DNA from: Circinella minor
Taxonomy: Eukaryota; Mucoromycota; Mucoromycetes; Mucorales; Lichtheimiaceae
NCBI GenBank assembly: GCA_016758965.1
Contig: JAEPRB010000003.1
Coordinates: forward strand, 1-64,000
Reading direction: 5' to 3'
DNA: 64,000 nucleotides
The translations under genes were made by a program, and so were the position numbers. The notes below the pieces were generated by a model that did no database searches, was not told the origin of the DNA, and worked only from the letters and a program-made list of their open reading frames with translations. Positions 47,002 through 56,037 of the stretch are shown here, piece by piece (positions within the stretch are counted from its first letter, which is position 1; each line of letters begins with the position of its first letter).

Positions 47002-47545
47002 TATGTTTTGATTGATGATATCAAACAGTGCATGAAATACCATTAAGGAATTCCCGCTTGTTGCCATTGGCTGCAACTTTCACATAAAATTATATAATAC
47101 TCGTGAGACGTGAAAAAAAAAGTAGGCTTTGTTCACATGAGTTACGTTACAAAAAATAAATACAGACAGAAAAGAGAATAAATGTCTTTTTTTATACATA
47201 TTTAACTACTAGTACTGTAACTTAAAAATGACATGCTAAAAAAAAAGACAAAATAACGACCATACTAGTGTTAGTTACTCATAGAAGCAAAATGTACACG
47301 ACATCGTATTTCCCCAAAATTAAATTAGTCTTGTTAATTATTATTATTACTGACCGCTTTGTTAGATATATTCATATATGGTAATAAAATGAAAGTGCGA
47401 CATTATTTCCAAAAATATTTTATACTTCAAATTTTTGCTATACGTCAAATTGGTGTTGCAGTTATTTTATTTTTATAGCGCTGAAAACGAGAATTCTATC
47501 CTATGTATAATACACTTTATAATAGCTTATATTTTTCATTCTTAT
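47002..47545. other. intergenic downstream of SDR copy 2
   Basis: Contains the dispersed repeat at 47038-47160 and, next to the SDR stop, sequence homologous to the 3' flank of SDR copy 1. No gene. Confidence 0.55.
47038..47160 (+). repeat. dispersed repeat, copy A
   Basis: A segment starting ACCATTAAGGAATTCCCGC and running through TTGGCTGCAACTTTCACAT to GAGTTACGTTACAAAAAA matches 55529-55650 in the same orientation with scattered differences. I recognise no element name. Confidence 0.6.
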
Positions 47546-48633
47546 TTACAAACGATAATCCTTGATCTTTTCTTCATCCTGTCCGCAGAAAGTGCCAGAT
47601 AAATCCCGTGGAGGATTTGCTGCAAGAGCACCAAATACATGACCAGCTTGTTCTGGGGTAAGAAGTTTACCAGATTCATGCAAGTCGATAAACATTTGAT
47701 GGTGATCTTTCAGGGATTCTTTGCCTAGTTATTGTCCATGGTTATATACATCGTGAGTAAAATGTGATGGAAATCTAAAAGGTCTTTAATTATGATTACC
47801 TTCAGTACGAAGTATGCCTTGCATATCAGTATCAACAACACCAGGTTCAACAGCAATGGTAGTAATTTCAGGTTCTTCAATTGCTAATGTTGAAGTTAAA
47901 TGGTTCACGGCAGTCTTCGAACTTTTAAAAAATATTTAGCTTTTTTGACTTACGTATAATATGAAAAAAAAAAAGATTCTCTATGACTTACGCTCCATAT
48001 GCAGCACATCCAAGGAATGGTTGAAAAGCAATTGCAGACGATACCATAATAATTGAACCCTTTGATTTACGCAAATGAGGCAATGCTTCTTGAACAAGTG
48101 AAACAATCGAGAAAAAATTGATATCAAATGAACTAAAAATAGAACATGTTGTTATAGGTAATAGATTATTCGTTTCACACTCTTATCCCTTTTTATTTAC
48201 TCAATCAATTTACCGTTTAAACTCTTCAATATTCACGTTAGCTACTGAGGCAAGCGGTTCAATAACACTGATAAACAAAGTTTTAAGTTGAGTCAATATA
48301 TGTATAGAGGTGTAATCTCGAATTGGAACACATAGTAATTTTTTTCTTTGCTTACCCAGCGTTTGCAATTAAAGCGTCAAGTTTACCCCATTTCTCGATA
48401 GCAGCGGCAACGGATTGTTTAATAACTTGACTGTCAGTAACATCGCCAGCCACAGTAGTAATAGAATCAGCTTTTCCAAGTTTTGCTGCTTCAGATTCAA
48501 GTTCTTTGAGTAATTCAGCATTACGAGCGACAGCTACAAGACGCGCATTAAATTTGGTCAAAGCACTTAAAGCAATTCCTTTACCAATACCACGCGACGC
48601 GCCTGTGAGAACAATAACGGGAGATTCAGGCAT
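47546..48633 (-). CDS. short-chain dehydrogenase/reductase, copy 2 (5 exons)
   Basis: Exons 48633-48356, 48267-48214, 48132-47992, 47921-47800 and 47724-47546 encode 257 aa, exon for exon the same lengths as copy 1. I start at MPESPVIVLTG, equivalent to the MAASPVILLTG start of copy 1; an ATG 36 bases upstream exists but has no counterpart. The TGASRGIGKG cofactor motif, NAG, and the active site (IIMVSS, then YGASKTAVN) are intact, so it should be functional. Differences from copy 1 cluster in exons 3-5 (for example IAFQPFLGCAAYG for GAAARGYRGWAAYG), while exon 1 is nearly identical in DNA. Substrate divergence after duplication is plausible. Confidence 0.9.
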
Positions 48634-49854
48634 AGTATTTTTTTTGTTGTTATGAATATAAATATACAAATCAAAAAGAGGAAAACCACAACTTTTAAAC
48701 CGTAGTAATGATCTTAAATAGTTTACTATGCTTCCTTATCTTTCCGAGTATCATGTCTTCGATGACTCAAAAAAATGCCCGTCCTCGTACAACACCATCA
48801 AATAATAGTAACAACAAGAACCACCCAGTTACTGACAATGCCAATTTTCAAAAGTTTTCGATGCTCAACTCTTACATTTGGAATCCAGTGAACTATTCAA
48901 TGAAAACATATTCGTACTACCGAATATTTTCAAGTTATTTATCCAAATCTCCTTTTTTGAACTATAGCAAGCAAACAAAATACGCTATCATTAAATAGTT
49001 TCCGTCTCTTTTTTATTCTTCTGCTCACGATGCTGATTTTATACTTAACATTAAATACCCTCCTCTTTGTAAATTACGCTTCGAAAAGAATAATACTGCC
49101 AAACTTTGTGCACTGGCATATAAGTGATGATTAAATGTTTATTAATCATTGTTATCCTTTTCAAAAAGAATACAGTTTATGTCAGCTAATCCTTTTAAGG
49201 TCTTCCATTTACCTGAAAGGGAGTTATGTGAAATGATTTAACAAGTGTTTTGATTCTATGGCTGATTCTTAGATATCAAAATCTTCTTTAATGAAACAAA
49301 GATGTAGCAGTTTGAATGACTCAAAAAGTGGCAAAAAATGTACTACTTATATTCCTCCGCTCCTGGTTACGAAGTTCGTTCTTTCTGAAAGGCCACCTTA
49401 CTGCTGCTGTATTTGCTGAAAGAATATTTGTTAAAAAAAAAGACTCTTGTATCAAAGCCAAATTTCAACTTTTTGGAGCATGTTCACCTTGCGGACAATA
49501 TCACCGTTCTTGTTGCCCACATCCTAAGCACCCGAGATAAGAAGCAGCCTTGAAAACCGTGAGTGTCACAACAGAATCTGTAACACCATCTCTAAAACTA
49601 ATAGTAGCATTGTAACTTTTCTGGCTGCGCCCCTACTACATTCCATGGCGATCATTAAGAAACTCTCTTCGGCGTCTACGTTTTATATTACGGTGTTGAA
49701 AGTAAAATTTGGTCACCAGAAATAAAAATAGAGCACAATTTCGAAAATAAGTTAAAAGATGAAAATGAGCCATAATAATGTTTACGAAAATTCTTAAAAA
49801 AACATTTATACGTAACCCTTTTTCATTCACCAAGCAACGTCCCCGAAAAGTCAG
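48634..49854. other. intergenic with possible decayed ORFs
   Basis: Plus-strand ORFs at 48708-48998 and 49316-49540 resemble nothing I can name. The second ends FGACSPCGQYHRSCCPHPKH, a Cys/His pattern seen in some transposon-derived proteins, so it may be debris. A minus-strand ORF at 49636-49833 is basic but unsupported. Confidence 0.45.
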
Positions 49855-50270
49855 CGAATGATTAATCCACGCTTGATACGTAGCCTTCTTGGAAAATAAT
49901 ACTTGAACGCCCTTGTGATGCGATTAATTAGCTTGTTATAAAGTCTCACAAAGGCAGGGTCTCTGTTACAACACCTTTAAGCTTGGACTAAAATAAACTC
50001 CTCGATTAAGATTTAGGAATGGAGCGTACCGTGGAAGGTACATAAATAATGTTTTATAACCAATCCTTGACATCAACTGCTTTATGGATACGTAGCAGCA
50101 TTGTCCAGAACGAGATATTGGTAAGAAACAACATTGGATTAAATAATAGTAAGTACTTGCTTAATAAACTTTATAAAATCACTACGAGTGATTCCTCCCT
50201 ATTTGGGCGTTGTTAGTCCATCTGCTTTTCTTTTTTGGTTGTTGGTGCACGGACCTCTCATATGGATAAT
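49855..50270 (-). pseudogene. decayed Tc1/mariner DDE transposase
   Basis: Read on the minus strand with frameshifts and stops, the order of conserved transposase pieces is visible. KRKADGLTTPK is followed by GGITRSDFIKFIKQVLTII, then YLVLDNAATYP carrying the second catalytic Asp. After a frameshift comes GYKTLFMYLPRYAPFLNLN, the position of the usual LPPYSPxLNPIE segment. The end is AWINHS. In-frame stops include one between TII and SNVV and one after the DNAATYP segment. It is dead; no terminal repeats were located. Confidence 0.75.
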
Positions 50271-50928
50271 GTAATAGCACGTAACCAATTGTTCTATACT
50301 TACAATCGGGTTCGATCAGTCAGTTTACGAAAGCGTATGAATTATAAGTGGGAGAGAAAGGGAGCTGAAGTATATGATAATAAATGATATGCTACTGCGC
50401 AAACAATTAAGAATTTACAAGTTAAAAAGCTGTTGTGAATTCTTAAAGCCAAACTAATGACATAGCCCTGCATATTTATTTATTACTGTATACGTACTCC
50501 TATTCTGTCTAATGCAGCATTCAAGTTTTTTTAACAAGTCCCACACAAGTTTCGGTTGATAAAATTTGTTTTCATTCAATAAAAAGGTATTTTCTATAAG
50601 TGTGTGCTTTTTTTTTAGGGTAGTGCTACCTGTGCGATTTTTTTCTCGCGGGTTTTCAACTGTAGTGGTACAGCGCCAACAGTCATAGCCAATCCTCTTG
50701 TGATATTATTAGTACGACTTCTCTTACTACGTAAACATACTTCATTAGGACTCTATACAATTTTTTTTCTATAATAACTTCTTATGGATGATATTCATTC
50801 TAGTTAATTTTACACTATTGAAACCATGCTACTAAAATAGATAATATAAAATATACGTATAAATTTTTACTGCTCATTAGTGTTAACTTGTTCGAATATT
50901 ATCTACAAAAATAGATAATATTTTTTTT

Positions 50929-51788
50929 TAAAAAAAATTTACGAGTGCTTATCCGTACGATTTTTTTTTCACTTTTGAATGCCATTGCTAGCAGTTTATT
51001 TGATTGATATATGTATGTTACAAGTTATAAATCAGTCATAAGACATGATTATCACACATAGAGACTTTTGGAATCAAAGTGAATCAGATGCTGCTTTAAG
51101 CCCTCTTATTGGCGGTCGTGGGGGATCTTGCAACTGTCACAGTTATTATTTCACAATATCTATGTCATATACCCAACAACTTCTGATCCCAGAAACTGGT
51201 GCACGATCAATTAGTGAATATGTGAAAGAAGCTCTACGAGACGGAAAGCTGAACGTATTCGACATGATGAAGGTGGAACATGCAGGAGACGAAAAACTCT
51301 TGGAGTATGCACGATTGCGAATGAAGAAACGTCGTGTATGGTCAAAAATATGTATCCAGAAAATTAACAAGAATATCATTATTCATTTCTTTACTTGGTT
51401 TAATCACCATTTGATTGTTATTCCTCCATCTCATTATATTCTCTTTTTACTAAAACATAATTTTCTTTTCTCAGATATATATTTATCTCTTCTTATATTA
51501 TCATTATCATTATTACATATAAATACTTAATATTCCTATCTGCTTAACTTTCTTTTATTTTTCTTTCTATCGTCCATTTTTAGATTTCCTTCATAGTACT
51601 TTTTACATTGCTCAAATATATCAACAATTTTCTTATCAAAATGTAATTACAAATGGATCTATTCAACTTATTGCTTTATATAGTTTTGGCTTGAAGCATC
51701 ATACTATAAGAGATATAGAAAATATTAAGTTATCAGAAGAAAAATCGCACGAATAAGCACTTGTAATTTTTTTTAAAAAATAAAGATC
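50929..51788. mobile_element. nested inverted-repeat element, about 0.86 kb
   Basis: The left end reads ACGAGTGCTTATCCGTACGA followed by a T run. The right end, reverse complemented, reads ACAAGTGCTTATTCGTGCGA followed by TTTTTC. The inverted homology extends outward through TTTTTTAAAAAAAATT on both sides, so the exact tips are uncertain. The sub-motif GTGCGATTTTTT is shared with the ends of the enclosing element, suggesting related families. It carries a reading frame from 51045. Confidence 0.6.
51045..51759 (+). CDS. uncharacterised ORF inside the nested element
   Basis: ATG at 51045 opens 97 codons up to a possible donor at 51336 (CGTCGT then GTATGG). Visible pieces are ARSISEYVKEALRDGKLNVF and KLLEYARLRMKKRR, a charged helical region. 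A second open stretch, about 51586-51759, includes FYIAQIYQQFSYQNVITNGS and GLKHHTIRDIENIKLSEEKS; its stop codon lies inside the right inverted repeat. I could not find a donor/acceptor pair that joins the two in phase, so they may be separate, or one may be decayed. No domain recognised. Confidence 0.35.
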
Positions 51789-52307
51789 GCACCACAGTAA
51801 AAAAAATTGGTGGGTAAAATTAAGTTATCTTATGTTATATCTGATATAATTTGGTTATCGTTAGTTCATAGTTGTATATACTAGTTTCAAACTGATATCC
51901 ACTAGATTGCATTTGAAATATACTAGGATTTGCAGTAATTTATTTGTGGATTTTGGTAACATGGGTTCTTACCAATATTCATTGAAAATAACTTATGAAA
52001 ACCATATTTCATCAGAAAATTTAGTTATTTCTGGTGTTTGTATTTAGCTAAATACTAGTAATTTTTATAGTTCATCATGGGAGAGCCTTAAAATAACCAA
52101 TCAAAAAGAATTATTTTTGTTACGATCTCAATGTCTTTTTACACTCTACAGTTCATCCACTTCTTTAGTTGTTGTAATTTCTCAAAAGATAATGAATGCC
52201 ATCTAAAACTAACATAAATAACGAAGTATCATAACTACGCAGCAAAGTTACCGATCTTTTGAGGTAAATTAGATTCATTTATAGGGAACTAACGAATAAT
52301 ACACTAG

Positions 52308-52890
52308 AGTTTGAAAAGTTTAAAAGAATTGTTTGATCGAATACAATTAGAATCTATCAGTTTACTAAAGGATAACTTATTAAAGAAAGTAGTGAATCAC
52401 TACGCGTCAGCGATGAGCAAAATAATGCTTTAAGCAACCGACATCAATTTGGATCGTCAGTCGCAGCAAGAAACGGATAGCGATACCAATCAAAATACAA
52501 ATGAAATTCTAGATCATATATCTATGTATGATAGCGTGGATGAAAAAGCATTATCTGTATAAGTAGAGCGACGACAAGATATTGAAAACATTCAAGGGAT
52601 GAAGTAAGAAATATTTTTTCAAACATATTCAACCTAACGTTTATTATCCAACGTCATTAATTCTTCGTTCTATGTTTATTTTAGTTTAACTCGTAAACAA
52701 ACGGATCTATTAAATAAAACATAAGTTCCCAACTCCTCTATCTGAATTTTCATATGACATTTAATTGAATATTAATTGTTAATGTATAAGTTTTTTCTTA
52801 GAATGGCAAGTTCTCGAGGCCAAAAAATGTTAGCTAGTTTAAATAGTAATTGACATGATAGCATTGATGATAATCTTATGTGATATTGAG
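52308..52890 (+). pseudogene. decayed multi-exon gene of unknown family
   Basis: A single frame from 52308 to 52607 reads SLKSLKELFDRIQLESISLL, then VNHYASAMSKIM, a stop, ATDINLDRQSQQETDSDTNQ, EILDHISMYDSVDEKALSV, a stop, and VERRQDIENIQGMK. A donor-like AA|GTAAGA and an acceptor TTTTAG at 52684 join it in frame to NLTRKQTDLLNKT. A later piece after TTCTTAG reads MASSRGQKMLASLNSN, a stop, HDSIDDNLM. Splice signals and amino-acid-like composition show it was coding; several stops show it is now dead. Family unknown. Confidence 0.45.
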
Positions 52891-53195
52891 TAAAACAACA
52901 TGACGATGATAAAATATATTGTTGAGTGGATATGAATTATGTATTGTTTGGAGAATAAAAATTGCAAATTGCGGGTGTGGAAAGCATTATTATTTTTTTA
53001 GCGGTTATATTTGGTATTGTAATGGCATGTTATTTTTAGTTTTTTGGTGTTAGTATATACCATGGTTTTTTTAGATGATTTCTAGTTTCGTAAATTGTTC
53101 AATAATACGCCCTTTTTACTAAACTGAACTTTACCAAGAACTATATAAAATAACCAGAGTTTTTTTTTTTACCGTGGCGCCACACTACCAATAAA

Positions 53196-53510
53196 GCCAT
53201 TTTAATCAAATAATCCAAGAATATTATCGGTTTTTTGTGAGTACGTAATATTCGAGCAAGTTGATATCAATAATAAGTAATAATCAACACATTTTTATAT
53301 TATATATATTAATAGACTAGTTTTACATTATCAAATAAACTGTTTACAATGCCATTTGGAATTAAAAAAAAATGCAAATAATCCAAAAGTGTATAACCTC
53401 TTTTTTGTGTATAAATACTCGAGCAAATTGGCACTAATAACCAGAAAAAATTGATAATTTATTTTATTATAATGGTTTCAATAGTGTAAAATTAATTGAA
53501 GCGAATATCA
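53196..53510 (+). repeat. diverged tandem repeat, period about 155 bp, two units
   Basis: Units start at 53196 (GCCATTTTAATCAAATAATC) and 53351 (GCCATTTGGAATT). They share AATAATCCAA, TTTTTTGTG, TATTCGAGCAAGTTG versus TACTCGAGCAAATTG, and the spacing between these blocks. Confidence 0.55.
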
Positions 53511-53702
53511 TTCATAAGAAGTTATTATATTAAAGAAAAAAATCGTATGGTTTCTTGATGAAGTCTGTTTAGTAAATGAAATTGTACTGTTAATATCACA
53601 AGAGGATTGCTATAGGTGTTGGCACTGTACCACTACAATTGAAAACACGCGACAAAAAAATCACACAGCTAAGAAAAAAAAATCGCACAGGTAGAACTAC
53701 CC

Positions 53703-55528
53703 ATGAATTTATTCAAGATTACTATAGCCCCAGCTATAAAAAAAAGTCAATTAAGGATATGTTGAAATCCTTACGCAAAGAAAAATAAAAATCAATTATA
53801 TTTCCCATATAGAAATAAACACTTCGTTTTTCCTATCACACTTTTAAAATCGTCTCCTTTAATGTACGTATTTTTTTATTAATCAGAAAAAGAAAATACA
53901 TCACCGAAAGATCATTATTATGGGGAAAACAGCCTATTTAATAGTATCGCATATTGATGATTATATGTGCTCTTAATTGAGATTATCTATCTGATCTACA
54001 TTAGCATCTATATGTACACCTTTATATAGACACCCAATAGTAGTCTTCCCTGGGATGTTCTTACGTACTACCAGTTATAGGAATAATCAGAAAAATAATT
54101 TATAGAAAGCGCCTATTAATCTTAAACACACGACATGGAAAATTTAGCTAACAAAAAAAGTGGGAAAACCCATTAATGGATACTAAGGGAAAAAAAAGAG
54201 GAATATTAAAAGTGCTCACGAATCATGACCGACCTCTGAAAACAGTTAACGAGAAGTTTTGACTTAAATATGTACTACTGTAGAGTAAACAGGTAACAAA
54301 AAACTATAAAATACTTTTTATACCTATGGAGCACTAGTATTATATTTATTGAAAACCTTTAATCTGTCACCAGATTATCAAAACCTTGTTTATCCTCACT
54401 ATATTTAATATACTAGTAATTTTTTGTCGTCCTGCAGATATTTTTTGATATGTAGGACATAAATTACAATATCAAGTGATTAATTAAACCACGCTGATGG
54501 AACCTCGTTCGCTATACCTTTAATTTTCTTATCTGCTATCCCTAGTAACACGGAATCAAATGAAACCTCTTCCTTGATGTCTTACACGTGTAGACTGTCA
54601 ATGATATTGTTGCATGGACTCTTAAATATAGTTTAATTGATAAATGATGTCAGTGTACGTATTGTTATGACTTGTCAAAGATAGAAGGATTTTAATGTAG
54701 TAAACGTTTTATGATATCCACTTCTCTATCATCTCCATTACTCAATATTCTAATTTCACAGGAAACCCACACAGTCTATAAAAAACCCCAAAATCGCTTT
54801 TAGTCATAAGTAGTTTCAAGCTTCTTCTCTTTAGTCTTAGAATTTTGATATCGTTTTATTAAATCCCTCTATCATACTTTCTTCAAATTCTTTTTATTTG
54901 GTGTGGATGGTTGCGTCTTGCTTGCTAACACTTTTTATCTCCATCAGTCTTTTCTCTTATAATTATTACTGTCATTGACGCTACAGCATGGTATTAAAAA
55001 TGAGGGTCTTTTATACTTTATTTCTATAAATTAAACTTTTTCTCTTCACTTTCCATATAATGCAATGTCGCTATGAGAGGCTCTAGTTATCAATTCTACA
55101 CTTTAATTCAATGGCCGTCAATAAATTCATTCTTTTTTTTAAAAAAAAAATCTCACCGAACATAAAATTTTGTACTCATGATGAATGATATATATATATA
55201 TATATATATATAGTATTATTTTATAAGTATGAAGAGTGAAAATATGTGGGAGAACAAAAAAAAAAATTCTGTAAATATTGTAATATTGAAAAAATTATAA
55301 ATAAAGGTCGTCAGTTGTTATGAATAAGAAATTATATTATCATTATGCTTGTTTCTGTTCAATTTTCGACTCACTCTTGCTTTTTGCTAAAATTAATCCT
55401 TATTATTATTAAGATATTCATAATAAAGGACCTGTGGAATAAATAATAATTATTTTGATAGTGATAGTAATTTTTTATTATTAAAACGGTTTGTAACGAG
55501 ACATCATATTATTATTATAACATAAAAC
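53703..55528. other. gene-poor region
   Basis: About 1.8 kb with no supported gene. Directly after the inverted-repeat element a short frame reads EFIQDYYSPSYKKKSIKDML and ends KSLRKEK then stop; it may be debris of a disrupted sequence. A TA microsatellite lies near 55187-55211. Confidence 0.5.
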
Positions 55529-55650
55529 ACCATTATGGAAATCCCGCCTGTTGCAGTTGGTTACAAGTTTCACATCAATGCTTATGTTACTTGTAAGGTG
55601 TGAAAAAATTATTTATATAGTATAATATATTTTGCATACATGAATCAGGT
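55529..55650 (+). repeat. dispersed repeat, copy B
   Basis: The partner of 47038-47160: ACCATTATGGAAATCCCGC, TTGGTTACAAGTTTCACATC and TGAATCAGGTTACAAAAAA occur in the same order and spacing. Confidence 0.6.
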
Positions 55651-56037
55651 TACAAAAAAAAAAAAAATGAATAAATATATTTTTAACTGCAAGTAATTAA
55701 TCAGACCCATAAACAAATTAGAAATAAATCCTTGTCAAAAAAATTTAATTTATGTCAAAAAACAAAACAAAACAAAAACAGTTTATTTTCTTCCATTGAT
55801 AATTAAGAAGAGAAAATGACAATAATGGTTTATTTATTTATAATCGAAACTTATGTAATAAATTGAATAATTAAGCACAAGTCTAGCTGAGTTACTATGT
55901 TACAAAAAGCGTTAAATGCAGCCAGCATTTATTATTATTTTTTATGAATTGGGTTCTTTGTTTTTACTTCTATTTTTTTTTGGTGCCTGGATTATTTTCT
56001 TTCTTCTCCTTTCTTTATCTCTTTCTATAATACAGCT
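55651..56037. other. intergenic, leader of the ArfGAP gene
   Basis: About 390 bases. An AG acceptor-like TACAG occurs just before the ArfGAP ATG, so a non-coding or short coding 5' exon is possible. The last 100 bases are pyrimidine-rich. Confidence 0.5.

Larger units (their letters stand above)
50618..53702. mobile_element. 3.1-kb element bounded by about 110-bp inverted repeats
   Basis: Left 50618-50725 starts GGGTAGTGCTACCTGTGCGA. Right, about 53580-53702, reverse complemented starts GGGTAGTTCTACCTGTGCGA. The match continues through CAACTGTAGTGGTACAGCGC and AATCCTCTTGTGATATTA, with a gap of about 20 bases near the tip. Each end is itself a small hairpin (GGTAG..CTACC). I find no target-site duplication or transposase, so the superfamily is unknown. 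It contains the nested element at 50929-51788, a decayed gene at 52308-52890 and a 155-bp tandem repeat. Confidence 0.7.

Noticed and set aside
52308..53702. Repeat-induced point mutation as the cause of the stops in the decayed gene
   Set aside because: A few CAA/CGA to stop changes are too little evidence, and I cannot compare with an intact copy.
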